A DNA stretch of 64,000 bases from Hymenobacter sedentarius (GCF_001507645.1 NZ_CP013909.1:4588001-4652000); one strand, 5' to 3'; positions 20,552 to 28,951 are shown, counted from the first letter of the stretch. The notes: generated by a model from the sequence alone, not told the origin. Made by a program: numbers and translations.

Positions 20552-21019
20552 TTATAAATAAGTAAGGTCTTCGGACGGCTGGGCGTCGAGGGCCTCGGTC
20601 AGCTCGGCTTCCGACGCATGCAGAAAGCCATTGGTGAGGTTGGGGTCGGCTGCCGTCAGCACCACTAGGTCGGAGTTTTCGACGCGGGCGCCGCTCGTGA
20701 GCAAGTAGCCCACCAGCTCGGTGCGCGGCACGGCATCGAGCGAGGTAGCAGCCACCCCGGCCGGGCCAGCGGCCTGGGGGCCGCTCAGGTAGAAAGAGGC
20801 CGCAAAGCCCCCCAATACGGCCACTGAGGCCAGGCCCGTGCGCAACGCCGGCGATAGCCGGGCCAGCCAGCCCCAGCCGGTGGCGGCTTCGCGGGCCTCG
20901 GCCTGGGGCAGCCGGGCCATTACCCGCATGGGCAATTGGTCGAAGTAGCCCACGGGCGGCTCGCTCAGCAGCGGACGGGGCCGCCGAGGGTGCTCGTCAA
21001 GCTTAAAGGAAGGTTTCAT
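20552..21019 (-). CDS. Single-TM protein, possible anti-sigma factor
   Basis: 155-residue protein not recognised from any named family. The cytosolic-side N-terminus is rich in Pro and Arg (PRRPRPLLSEPPVGYFDQLP), a single hydrophobic segment lies near 62-80 (TGLASVAVLGGFAASFYL), and an acidic tail ends EDLTYL. The position directly after an ECF sigma gene and the one-helix topology fit an anti-sigma factor, but no ZAS or HXXXCXXC motif is present. Start ATG at 21019, 63 bp after the sigma stop. Confidence 0.65.
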   Translation of the reverse strand: MKPSFKLDEHPRRPRPLLSEPPVGYFDQLPMRVMARLPQAEAREAATGWGWLARLSPALRTGLASVAVLGGFAASFYLSGPQAAGPAGVAATSLDAVPRTELVGYLLTSGARVENSDLVVLTAADPNLTNGFLHASEAELTEALDAQPSEDLTYL

Positions 21020-21082
21020 GGCAGTTGGATGAAGAAGCGGGGCCGGCGTTTAAATCAGCCGGTAAAAATTTGTATTGCGGGG

Positions 21083-21631
21083 TTAATCGGCCGTGTTGCG
21101 GGTTACGTATTCTTCCACTTTTTTCACGGCGTGGTGGTAGCTGGCCTTCAGCGCGCCCACGCTGGTGCCCGTTACTTCGGCCATCTGCTCGTACGGCATC
21201 TCGTCGTAGTAGCGCAGGTTGAAGACGAGGCGCTGCTTGTCGGGCAGCCGCAGGATGGCTTGTTGCAGTTTTAGCTCAACTTCGTCGCCGGCCAAGGCGG
21301 GGTCGGCTTCAATTTTGGCGGCCAGTTCGGCGCCTACGTCTGTGAGTGGCAGCAGAAACCTGCGCCGCTTGCTGCTCAAGAAGTTCAGGCACTCGTTGGT
21401 GGCAATGCGGTAAATCCAGGTAAACAGGGCGGCGTCTTGCCGGAAGTTCTCAAGGTGCTTCCACACCTTGATAAAAACGTCCTGGGTGAGGTCGTCGGCA
21501 TCGTCGTGGTCGATTACCATCTTGCGCACGTGCCAGTACACTTTGCTCTGGTACTTGCGCACGAGCTGGTTGAACGCCAGGTTGCGCGAAGCCGGGTCTT
21601 GAAACTTGAGCAGGATGTCGTGGTCTTCCAA
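21083..21631 (-). CDS. ECF-type RNA polymerase sigma factor
   Basis: 182-residue group IV sigma factor. Region 2 holds FNQLVRKYQSKVYWHVRKM and DADDLTQDVFIKVW, with -10 recognition in FTWIYRIATNECLNF. Region 4 has LRLPDKQRLVFNLRYYDEMPYEQMAEVTGTSVGALK, the helix-turn-helix for the -35 element. The start is TTG at 21631; there is no ATG upstream in frame. It leads a three-gene operon with a one-helix membrane protein and a Spy-like secreted protein, an arrangement typical of envelope-stress control with possible autoregulation. Confidence 0.93.
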   Translation of the reverse strand: MEDHDILLKFQDPASRNLAFNQLVRKYQSKVYWHVRKMVIDHDDADDLTQDVFIKVWKHLENFRQDAALFTWIYRIATNECLNFLSSKRRRFLLPLTDVGAELAAKIEADPALAGDEVELKLQQAILRLPDKQRLVFNLRYYDEMPYEQMAEVTGTSVGALKASYHHAVKKVEEYVTRNTAD

Positions 21632-21802
21632 ACAGCAGGCAGTAGCGGCAAAGTACGGTTTAGAACCTACACCCAGCGACGGGTTTAATGCGCCACCAAC
21701 AAAGTTGGCGCCCTACCTCCATTTGCTGGGGCAAAGCCAACAACATTTACTAACTTCCCAAACCTCAAGGCGATAATGCATTGGCTTTTAAGCAACGCCG
21801 GC

Positions 21803-23521
21803 ATGAAACACGCATTATTTCACCGGGCGTTTATTGCCCCATTGGTGCTGCTTCTATCGTGCAGGCAGGAAAGTTCTACCCCATCGCAAGCAGCAATTAC
21901 TGCGCTAAGTCTCAAGCGGGGTCAAATTATTACCTGCGGCGCTACCGACAGAAAATTGGGCGCTGTCGAATTTAATACCTCATGCGGCGTCGCAACTCAA
22001 GAAAGCTTCAACTTGGCTCTGCAGCTGCTGCACTCATTTGAATACGATGAGGCCGAAAAAGCATTTGCAACAGTTATTAATAAAAACCCGGCGTGTGCAA
22101 TGGCCTATTGGGGGGTAGCGATGGCTAATTTTCACCCCCTCTGGACCCCACCTTCGGAACTCGAATTGAAGAAGGGTGTGAAAGCAATTTCTATAGCCCA
22201 ATCAATTGCGAAAAAGTCACCCAGAGAGGCCGCTTACATTGCCGCCATTGCGGCCTATTACCACGACTGGGAACGGGTGGACCATCGCAGCCGGTGCATA
22301 GCCTTTGAGAAAGCAATGGAATTGGTTCATTCAAAGTACCCCACTGATTCTGAGGCTACCATTTTTTACGCCTTAGCACTAACTGCCGCGGCTGACCCAG
22401 CCGATAAGCAGTTTATAAATCAACGGAAGGCCGGCCGACTACTCGAGGCACTGTACCCCAACGAGCCCAATCACCCGGGCATCATCCATTATATCATTCA
22501 CACCTATGATTACCCAGAGCTAGCTGTATTAGCCCTGCCGGCAGCTAGAAGATATGCGGCAGTGGCGCCGTCGTCAGCGCACGCCCTGCATATGCCTTCG
22601 CATATTTTTACGCGCTTGGGGCTCTGGGAAGAATGCATAAATTCTAATTTAACCTCCGTGGCCTCAGCCCAATGCTATGCGAAGGAAGCCGGCATCAAAG
22701 GGCATTGGGACGAAGAACTGCACGGCATGGATTATCTGGTTTACGCATACCTGCAAAGAGGCCAAAACGGGCTTGCCAAACAGCAATTGGATTATTTAAA
22801 ATCGATTAAAGAGGTTAGCCCGCTCAATTTCAAAGTTGCGTATGCTTTTGCCGCAATTCCGGCCCGGTACTCGCTGGAAAATAAGCGTTGGCCGGAAGCT
22901 GCCAGCTTCCCAATTGATAGCACAGTCGTCCCGTGGAAAGATTTTCCATGGCAAAAGGCTATTATCCATTTTGCTCGGGTGCTGGGCTCGGTTCATACTG
23001 GCCAAATGGCTGCGGCCACAGCCGAACTTGCACAGCTTAAAGGAATTCATAGCCTATTGGTCAAGCAAAAAGATGCCTACAAGGCCAAGCAGGTAGAAAT
23101 TCAGTTACGTGCAGCCGAAGCTTGGATTCACCTCCTGGCCGGCCGAAATATCGAAGCATTGGCACTCATGAACCAGGCCGCTGACCTGGAAGACCAAACC
23201 GAAAAACATCCGGTCACGCCTTCGGAGGTTATTCCCGCCCGCGAACTGCTTGGCGATATGCTGCTGCAATTGAACCAGCCCAAGCAGGCGTTAGCAGCTT
23301 ATTCGGCAAGCCTTCGAAAACACCCCAATCGGTTTAATGGGCTTTACAATGCAGGGTTGGCCGCTGAACGGGCAGGGCTCCCAGATAGCGCAGCGCTCTA
23401 CTACCAGCAATTAATCATGGTCGCGAACGCTGCAAATTCCGACAGAACCGAGCTAAAAACAATTAGGCAATTTTTGACGGCGCATAAGTTTAATGTAGCT
23501 GTAGCATCACACGAAATATAG
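21803..23521 (+). CDS. TPR-repeat lipoprotein
   Basis: 572-residue protein with a lipoprotein signal (MKHALFHRAFIAPLVLLLSC, Cys20). Several TPR-like helical pairs follow: one set near 60-160 (EYDEAEKAFATVINKNPACAMAYWG) and another at the C-terminus (QLNQPKQALAAYSASLRKHPN, GLYNAGLAAERAGLPDSAALYYQQL). Probably anchored at the envelope and used for protein contacts. Start preferred at ATG 21803 rather than 21776 because it gives a clean lipobox. Base composition is visibly lower in GC than its neighbours, and the next gene shares this. No partner can be named. Confidence 0.82.
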   Translation: MKHALFHRAFIAPLVLLLSCRQESSTPSQAAITALSLKRGQIITCGATDRKLGAVEFNTSCGVATQESFNLALQLLHSFEYDEAEKAFATVINKNPACAMAYWGVAMANFHPLWTPPSELELKKGVKAISIAQSIAKKSPREAAYIAAIAAYYHDWERVDHRSRCIAFEKAMELVHSKYPTDSEATIFYALALTAAADPADKQFINQRKAGRLLEALYPNEPNHPGIIHYIIHTYDYPELAVLALPAARRYAAVAPSSAHALHMPSHIFTRLGLWEECINSNLTSVASAQCYAKEAGIKGHWDEELHGMDYLVYAYLQRGQNGLAKQQLDYLKSIKEVSPLNFKVAYAFAAIPARYSLENKRWPEAASFPIDSTVVPWKDFPWQKAIIHFARVLGSVHTGQMAAATAELAQLKGIHSLLVKQKDAYKAKQVEIQLRAAEAWIHLLAGRNIEALALMNQAADLEDQTEKHPVTPSEVIPARELLGDMLLQLNQPKQALAAYSASLRKHPNRFNGLYNAGLAAERAGLPDSAALYYQQLIMVANAANSDRTELKTIRQFLTAHKFNVAVASHEI

Positions 23522-23574
23522 GCCTGGCTAGCAAGCATGATTCATGCCGGTGTAAAAGCAAAAACATGGGTCAC

Positions 23575-23592
23575 GTCTTTAAATTTAAAGAC
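23575..23592. terminator. Short AT-rich palindrome between convergent genes
   Basis: GTCTTTAAATTTAAAGAC is a perfect palindrome overlapping the stop of the ASCH gene. It is followed by CTCTTTTTC on the + strand, so it may end the TPR gene transcript. Confidence 0.4.
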
Positions 23593-24022
23593 TCTCTTTT
23601 TCTTCAAACGCCTTAATATCTGGCCGTGGAATTATCTGTACATCCTCCGGGATGGTAATATCAAAGAGACTCTGCCATGCTCCTGACACCCTTTGCGGAG
23701 AGAATTCAAAGTCGCGACTAAAGTGCCGCCAGTTTCGAAGTAGAAAGGATTTTATTTCCGGGTTGTAGCTGACACCAGAAGCCTTTTCGTCTGACTTTCT
23801 CATTGGCCTGATTTTCCACAGCTCAACTATGCACAAAGCTTTCCCTGCGTTTTTGCCAACTGAGTTTGTCTTCCCACAGCAAATGATGATATCACCGCGG
23901 TAATTGAACGACCTATGCCGGGTTTCTATCGTTTTTGCTCCACTCTTTATCCAATCTGCATACGGCGCACCCGCGTAATCATTTAAAATCAAAGCCTTGA
24001 AAGTCTTGTTAGTAGAAGCCAT
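23585..24022 (-). CDS. ASCH-domain (PUA-like) protein
   Basis: About 145 residues from ATG 24022 (MASTNKTF); an in-frame upstream ATG at 24067 would add 15. The N-terminal ILNDYAGAPYADWIKSGAKT, then IETRHRSF and RGDIIICCG, matches ASCH domains, which bind RNA or nucleotides and often carry this GxKxxExR-type signature. GKALCIVELWKIRPM continues the beta-barrel. No fused domain is present. Lower GC than the surroundings, like the convergent TPR gene, hinting at separate origin. Confidence 0.78.
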   Translation of the reverse strand: MASTNKTFKALILNDYAGAPYADWIKSGAKTIETRHRSFNYRGDIIICCGKTNSVGKNAGKALCIVELWKIRPMRKSDEKASGVSYNPEIKSFLLRNWRHFSRDFEFSPQRVSGAWQSLFDITIPEDVQIIPRPDIKAFEEKESL

Positions 24023-24104
24023 ATAAGGAGTGTTAACAAACCTGGGATTGAGCCGAATCAATTGCATTGCACCGCGTTATTAAGCGTCATCCGTTGCCTG
24101 AAAT

Positions 24105-24145
24105 GCAAAAGTTCCCGCAACTACTAAAGTTGCGGGAACTTTTGC
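24105..24145. terminator. Hairpin terminator after the transketolase C-terminal gene
   Basis: 18-bp perfect stem GCAAAAGTTCCCGCAACT with a 5-nt loop, between the transketolase C half stop (24166) and the ASCH start. On the minus strand the A tract becomes a T tract, consistent with ending the transketolase transcript. Confidence 0.75.
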
Positions 24146-24165
24146 TATAAATCCAGCTGCAAAAG

Positions 24166-25122
24166 CTACTTTCGGCGCTTCATCACCGCTTCCACAGCGG
24201 CCACGATGGCGGCTTCGTTAAGCTTGTATTTCTCCATCAGCTGGTCGGGCGTGGCGCTTTCGCCGAAGCTGTCGTTCACAGCCACCATTTCCAGGGGCAG
24301 CGGCTCTTCGCGGGCCAGCAGCTGGGCGATGCTGTCGCCGAGGCCGCCGTTCATCTGGTGCTCTTCGGCGGTCACCACGCAGCGCGTTTTGCGGGCCGAG
24401 GCCAGGATGGCTTCCTTGTCGAGCGGCTTGATGGTGTGGATGTTGATGATTTCGGCGTTGATGCCCTTCTCGGCCAGCAGCTTGCCGGCGAGCACGGCTT
24501 TCCACACGAGGTGGCCGGTGGCGAAGATGCTCACGTCGGTGCCTTCGTTCAGCATCCAGGCCTTGCCGATTTCAAACTTCTGGTCGGCGGGCGTGAAGTT
24601 GGGCACCACGGGGCGGCCAAACCGCAGGTACACGGGGCCTTCGTGCTCGGCAATGGCGATGGTAGCCGCCTTGGTCTGGTTGTAGTCGCAGGGGTTGATA
24701 ACGGTCATGCCGGGCAGCATTTTCATCATGCCCAGGTCTTCCAGAATCTGGTGGGTGGCGCCGTCTTCGCCCAGCGTGAGGCCGGCGTGCGAAGCACAGA
24801 TTTTTACGTTCTTATCCGAATAGGCAATGCTCTGGCGAATCTGGTCGTAGACGCGGCCGGTGCTGAAGTTGGCAAACGTGCCCGTGAAGGGGATTTTACC
24901 GCCAATGGTCATGCCCGCGGCCACGCCCATCATGTTGGCCTCGGCGATGCCCACCTGGAAAAACCGCTCGGGGAAGTCCTTCTTGAAGGCGTCCATCTTG
25001 AGCGAGCCGGTGAGGTCGGCGCAGAGGGCTACTACGTTGGGGTTGGTTTTGCCCAGCTCGTGCAGGCCGGCGCCGAAGCCGCTGCGGGTGTCTTTGGATT
25101 CGGTGTAGGGGAAGTCTTTCAT
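24166..25122 (-). CDS. Transketolase, C-terminal subunit
   Basis: 318-residue split-type transketolase subunit carrying the pyrimidine-binding and C-terminal domains. GIAEANMMGVAAGM near 58-71 includes the catalytic Glu that activates thiamine diphosphate; SHAGLTLGEDGATHQ and the C-terminal TAEEHQMNGGLGDSIA are family marks. It should pair with the N-terminal half at 27216-28079. Here the halves, normally adjacent, are 2.1 kb apart with a DUF559 element and a VWA gene between them. Role: pentose-phosphate pathway ketol transfer. Confidence 0.93.
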   Translation of the reverse strand: MKDFPYTESKDTRSGFGAGLHELGKTNPNVVALCADLTGSLKMDAFKKDFPERFFQVGIAEANMMGVAAGMTIGGKIPFTGTFANFSTGRVYDQIRQSIAYSDKNVKICASHAGLTLGEDGATHQILEDLGMMKMLPGMTVINPCDYNQTKAATIAIAEHEGPVYLRFGRPVVPNFTPADQKFEIGKAWMLNEGTDVSIFATGHLVWKAVLAGKLLAEKGINAEIINIHTIKPLDKEAILASARKTRCVVTAEEHQMNGGLGDSIAQLLAREEPLPLEMVAVNDSFGESATPDQLMEKYKLNEAAIVAAVEAVMKRRK

Positions 25123-25150
25123 GGGTATGTAAGGGAGAGTGAGAACATCA

Positions 25151-25692
25151 AACTCCCCTCCTTACCAAGGAGGGGATGTTCGCGCTTTAGCGCGGACGGG
25201 GGTGGTTGTGGGCGTTGAACAGAAATGTGGACTTCACCTGCGTTCGTGAAAGGCAAATTCAATTGTATGCAAAACGCTATCTAAAGCAGACCAAATCAGC
25301 TTATTCTCGAACCGGATTACGTGAATGCCCGCCGCATTCAGGTAAACAGTACGCGCCGCATCGTGCAAATTACCGGAAGCAGTAAAATGGCTGGCACCAT
25401 CCAATTCTACCGCAAGCTTTTCCTGCGGACAGTAAAAATCAAGAATAAACTCACCAATGCTGTGCTGGCGGCGGAATTTACGGCCAGCAAGCTGGCCGCT
25501 TTTTAGCACGCTCCACAATTTGGCTTCGGCAGGCGTGAGATTATTGCGGAGGGCGCGGCGCTGATCTTTTTTGTGAGGAAGGTTATTCAGGCTGGTCATA
25601 GGCTTGTTGTTCTATGGGGAAGTTCAACGCCTACAACCACCCCAATTTTTGCATTGCAAAAATGTCCCCTCCTTGGTAAGAAGGGGAGTTTT
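25151..25692. mobile_element. Repeat R4, copy B, enclosing a DUF559 gene
   Basis: Left end at 25151-25220: AACTCCCCTCCTTACC and its inverse, hairpin CGCGCTTTAGCGCG, then GGGGTGGTTGTGGGCGTTGA. Right end at 25622-25692 is the inverse with a different hairpin (TTTTTGCATTGCAAAAA). The enclosed 400 bp are almost entirely the DUF559 gene, 13 bp from the left and 22 bp from the right terminus. No transposase and no clear target duplication are visible. Mobility is inferred from the matching ends of a gene-less copy at 15428-15618. Confidence 0.6.
25234..25599 (-). CDS. DUF559-family protein (Vsr/restriction-endonuclease-like fold)
   Basis: 121-residue protein with the DUF559 pattern: LTPAEAKLWSVLKSGQL near 21-37, KFRRQHSIGEFILDFYCP near 41-58 and LAVELDGASH near 62-71. 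Asp54, Glu65 and Asp67 sit where the PD-(D/E)xK-like fold places catalytic acids, so nuclease activity is plausible but unproven. It lies wholly inside a pair of inverted R4 ends and between the two transketolase halves, suggesting it travels with, or acts on, the repeat. The surrounding genes are unrelated to DNA processing. Confidence 0.85.
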   Translation of the reverse strand: MTSLNNLPHKKDQRRALRNNLTPAEAKLWSVLKSGQLAGRKFRRQHSIGEFILDFYCPQEKLAVELDGASHFTASGNLHDAARTVYLNAAGIHVIRFENKLIWSALDSVLHTIEFAFHERR

Positions 25693-25703
25693 CTCGTTCT
25701 ATT

Positions 25704-27089
25704 TCATTTACCAAAAATGGCTACCGAAGTCGTTTGCCCACTGCGAATACTAAAATTCCGCACGTCGGTAAACTTACTACCGGTGCTGGTCTTGGTGCGA
25801 AAAACCAAGCGGTAGGCGCCGGGCTGCATGGGCAGGTTGAGCTTGCTGCTGCCGCCATCGGGCAAGTTGTAAATCCAGGTTTGGGACTCGTCGTTGTTGA
25901 GCTTGTAGATGCTGCCGTAGCCTTTCAGGTCGGTGGTGATGTTGAGGGTGCCGGGGGCGGGGTAGGTAACTTCCAGCTCCTGCCCCTGCTTGACGGTGAC
26001 GCGGCGGGTGATGCGCGGCAGCGTGAGCAGCTCAACTTCGTAGTTGCCGGCCAGCAGCTTTTGTTTGGTGCCGAAGGGGAAGCTGGCCACGGTGTTCTTC
26101 TGCGGGTCGCGCACCACGGCCTGCACCGTGCCATAGGGGTTGGGCGCGAGCTGCGGATTTTGGAGCCAGAGCACTCCCTGTGGCGTTTTGAAAGTAAGAA
26201 CGTTGGCCTTGCCGGGCTTGATGGCGAGGTTGGACTGGCGCACGGGCGGCACCGTGTTTATCACCAAGTCGTAGCTCTGCAGGGCATCAATAGCGAGCAC
26301 GTCGGCCTTGCCCTGGGCATCGCGGTAGTGCACGTAGTTGTACTCGGGCTGCTCGGTCACGTTGTTCACAAACGTCATGTTCACGTTGCTTTCCACGGGG
26401 CGGCCGTCGGCGTCGGTGAGGTTCACAGCGACGGTGGTTTTGCTCAGGGTCTGGGCAATGACGTCGTTCATCACCGTGCGAAAGGTCTTGATTTCGGCCG
26501 CATTGTAGTACTGGCCCAGGCATTCGAGCTGCTTCCCAAATTCCTTTTCCGCTCCAATGCCGATGACGAATGGCTTCAAAAACACGTGCTTGCGCTGCAA
26601 AGCTACCGAGGCGGCGCAGGGGTCGGCGTTGCACGACTCCAGGCCGTCAGTAATCAGCAACAGCACATTGCGCGACGACTTATCGGTGGGAAAGTCGTTG
26701 GCCGATTGCAGCAGCGAATACGTGATGGGCGTGTTGCCCTGCGCCTTGAGCGTGGTGAGCTTGTCCTTGATGGCCTTGGCGTTTTTGGGCGCAAAGGGTA
26801 CTTCCAGGCGCGAGTCCTGGCAGTTTTTATCGGCATTGGGAAACTGGTGGCCGTACACGCGCAGGCCCAGCTCCAGGTTGGGGTAGGCATTGAGCGAATC
26901 CACCATTTTACTGAGCATACGCTTGGCCACGTTCCAGCGGGGCTGCCCCTCCCAGGGCGCCAGCATCGAGCCCGAAGCATCGAGCAGAAACAAAATGCGG
27001 GTGACTTTGGGTTTCTCGGCCGGAGCATTTTGGGCCTGGGCCGAGAAGCTGAAAAGCAGTAGCAGAAATATCGCCCAAAAGGACCTCAC
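25704..27089 (-). CDS. VWA-domain protein, exported
   Basis: About 461 residues from the GTG at 27089 (VRSFWAIFLLLLFSFSAQAQ), which gives a good signal peptide. The frame stays open upstream to 27209 only through repeat R3, so those 40 residues are probably not native. The von Willebrand A domain begins ILFLLDASGSM with MIDAS residues D37, S39 and S41, continues with NTPITYSL and ends in LLLITDGLESCNADPC, so metal-dependent ligand binding is likely. The C-terminal half has beta-sandwich-like repeats. Ligand and partners are unknown; it stands between transketolase genes on the same strand. Confidence 0.85.
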   Translation of the reverse strand: MRSFWAIFLLLLFSFSAQAQNAPAEKPKVTRILFLLDASGSMLAPWEGQPRWNVAKRMLSKMVDSLNAYPNLELGLRVYGHQFPNADKNCQDSRLEVPFAPKNAKAIKDKLTTLKAQGNTPITYSLLQSANDFPTDKSSRNVLLLITDGLESCNADPCAASVALQRKHVFLKPFVIGIGAEKEFGKQLECLGQYYNAAEIKTFRTVMNDVIAQTLSKTTVAVNLTDADGRPVESNVNMTFVNNVTEQPEYNYVHYRDAQGKADVLAIDALQSYDLVINTVPPVRQSNLAIKPGKANVLTFKTPQGVLWLQNPQLAPNPYGTVQAVVRDPQKNTVASFPFGTKQKLLAGNYEVELLTLPRITRRVTVKQGQELEVTYPAPGTLNITTDLKGYGSIYKLNNDESQTWIYNLPDGGSSKLNLPMQPGAYRLVFRTKTSTGSKFTDVRNFSIRSGQTTSVAIFGK

Positions 27090-27193
27090 CCCCCGCCCCC
27101 CTCTCCAAAAGAGAGGGGAAGCCAGTCGTCTGCAGACGCCTGCATTCGTTAGGCTCCCCCTCTTTTTTGGAGAGGGGGTCGGGGGGTGAGGTT
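27084..27193. repeat. Repeat R3 pair overlapping the VWA gene start
   Basis: The left arm ACCTCACCCCCCGCCCCC... at 27084-27123 and its inverse at 27152-27193 enclose a small palindrome (CGTCTGCAGACG, 27127-27138). The likely GTG start of the VWA gene lies in the left arm. Other R3 copies: a half at 5233-5270 and a pair at 46152-46310. Confidence 0.8.
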
Positions 27194-27215
27194 CGAGGCA
27201 AGTCCGCATTAGCGC

Positions 27216-28079
27216 TTAGTAGTCGGCTACGGTACCCACGGTCAGCTGCTCGAGGGCGGTGGCCAGTTGGGCGTCGTTGGGTGCTACGCCGTGCCACTTG
27301 TGGCCTTCCATCATAAAGTCGACGCCGAAGCCCATGCGGGTGTCCATGATGAACATGACGGGCTTGCCCTGGCCAGTGGCGGCTTGAGCAGCTTCGAGGG
27401 CCGGCAAGAGGGTGGCGTAGTCGTTGCCATCGGCCTGCAGCACGTGCCAGCCAAAAGCTTCGAACTTCGAGCGCAAGTCGCCGAGGCCGCCGATATCGGC
27501 GGTGGAGCCGTCAATCTGCTGGCCGTTGTGGTCGATAACCCCGATGAGGTTGTCGATTTTGTGGTGGGCGGCGTACATGATGGCCTCCCAGTTCTGCCCC
27601 TCTTCCAGCTCGCCGTCGCCCATGAGCACGAACACGCGGCGGTCGTCACCGTTCAGCTTTTTGGCTTGGGCGGCGCCGCAGGCCACGCTGAGGCCCTGGC
27701 CCAACGAGCCCGAGGCAATGCGGATGCCCGGCAAACCCTCGTGGGTGGTGGGGTGGCCCTGCAGCCGCGAGTTGAGCTTGCGGAACGTGGCCAGCTCGCT
27801 CACCGGGAAGTAGCCCGAACGGGCCAGTACCGAGTACAGCGTGGCCGAAATGTGCCCGTTCGACAGGAAAAACAGGTCCTCCCCTGCCCCGTCCATGCTG
27901 AAGGGCTGGGGGTTGTGCTTCATCACCTTGAAGTAGAGCGCCACCAGCAAATCAGTGCAGCCCAACGAGCCGCCGGGATGGCCCGAGTTCACGGCGTGCA
28001 CCATGCGCACGATGTCGCGCCGCACCTGGGCAGCAATTTCTTTGAGGTCGGCAGTAGCTATTTCGGCAGTCTGGGGCAT
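27216..28079 (-). CDS. Transketolase, N-terminal subunit
   Basis: 287-residue thiamine-diphosphate-binding half. SGHPGGSLGCTDLLVALYF near 29-47 and the ThDP motif GDGELEEGQNWEA (from the GDG triplet to the Asn) are diagnostic, with GSLGQGLSVACGAA between them. It complements the C-terminal subunit at 24166-25122. ATG 28079 (MPQTAEIATADL) is taken as start; an upstream in-frame start at 28145 adds an untypical 22 residues. Only a few bases separate its stop from the repeat-derived 5' region of the VWA gene. Confidence 0.92.
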   Translation of the reverse strand: MPQTAEIATADLKEIAAQVRRDIVRMVHAVNSGHPGGSLGCTDLLVALYFKVMKHNPQPFSMDGAGEDLFFLSNGHISATLYSVLARSGYFPVSELATFRKLNSRLQGHPTTHEGLPGIRIASGSLGQGLSVACGAAQAKKLNGDDRRVFVLMGDGELEEGQNWEAIMYAAHHKIDNLIGVIDHNGQQIDGSTADIGGLGDLRSKFEAFGWHVLQADGNDYATLLPALEAAQAATGQGKPVMFIMDTRMGFGVDFMMEGHKWHGVAPNDAQLATALEQLTVGTVADY

Positions 28080-28230
28080 ATCAGTAAGGGAAATTGTTGG
28101 TTGGGTAAAGGTAAGCGCAGTAAAGGAAGTACCGTAACCAAACATTACACAATCGATTGTGTAAAGTAACAGTACAAATACTTATTCGCTATCATTCGTC
28201 CCAGAAAATTAATGCGAATGCCAAGCAAAA

Positions 28231-28284
28231 GCCCGCCGGCCTCCGGAGCTTCTGCAAAGGCAAAAGCGCCAGAAGCCGGCGGGC
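28231..28284 (-). terminator. Terminator of the peroxiredoxin gene
   Basis: Two-tier hairpin: outer stem GCCCGCCGGC/GCCGGCGGGC, inner stem CTTCTG/CAGAAG. On the minus strand a TTTTGC tract follows, just after the stop at 28320. Confidence 0.65.
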
Positions 28285-28319
28285 GGCAGGTGAGCAATGC
28301 AACTTGGGTGTCGCGCCGA

Positions 28320-28766
28320 TTACAGTAGCTGGGCGGCGTGTTCTTTGGTATCCACCTTCTTGATAATTTTATCAACCAGGCCGTTTTCATCAATCAAAAA
28401 CGTGGTGCGCACAGTGCCCATGTAGGTTTTGCCGTAGTTCTTTTTCTCCTGCCACACGCCGTAGTCCTGCACAATCTTTTTCTCGGTGTCCACCAGCAGC
28501 GGAAATGGGAGGTCGTATTTCAGGGCAAATTTCTTGTGCGCGACTTCGTTGTCGGTGCTCACGCCTATTACCTTGATGTTCTGGGCCGTGAGCTCCTCTT
28601 GGTGGTCGCGCAGGTTGCAGGCTTGGGCCGTACAGCCGGGGGTATCGTCTTTGGGGTAGAAATAAAGCGCCACGCGTTGCCCACGCAGGTCCGAAAGGCG
28701 GATGGTGTTGCCATCCTGGTCGGTAGCAGTGAAATCTGGGGCAACCTGTCCGGGTTCAAGTGTCAT
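28320..28766 (-). CDS. bcp: Thioredoxin-dependent thiol peroxidase (BCP/PrxQ-type peroxiredoxin)
   Basis: 148-residue peroxiredoxin reducing hydroperoxides in the cytosol. FYPKDDTPGCTAQACNLRD carries the peroxidatic Cys45 and a second Cys50 five residues on, the BCP/PrxQ arrangement. The N-terminal APDFTATDQDGNTIRL and C-terminal TTFLIDENGLVDKI also fit. Start at ATG 28766 (MTLEPGQVAPDF); the open frame further upstream has no family character. Single gene with its own terminator. Confidence 0.93.
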   Translation of the reverse strand: MTLEPGQVAPDFTATDQDGNTIRLSDLRGQRVALYFYPKDDTPGCTAQACNLRDHQEELTAQNIKVIGVSTDNEVAHKKFALKYDLPFPLLVDTEKKIVQDYGVWQEKKNYGKTYMGTVRTTFLIDENGLVDKIIKKVDTKEHAAQLL

Positions 28767-28951
28767 GGTAGGTGGTAAGGTATGGAGGATGGGCTTGCAA
28801 TAACGACAAAATACGCTCTTTGTCAAGCCGGCATATCCAAAAGTGAGGTGGTTATTAACTTGAAGAAATAGTTGACCTTAGGAAATAGATAAATTTTTAT
28901 AGTCCCAGTTCCGCTCAATTCTATCCCTCACCACTTATTGCCCGTGCAATG

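Noticed and set aside
25123..25233. Insertion sequence with transposase
   Set aside because: No transposase reading frame is found within or next to the R4 element; only DUF559 is encoded.
24166..28079. Transketolase considered a broken pseudogene
   Set aside because: Both parts have proper starts, stops and complete domain sets of the naturally split type.
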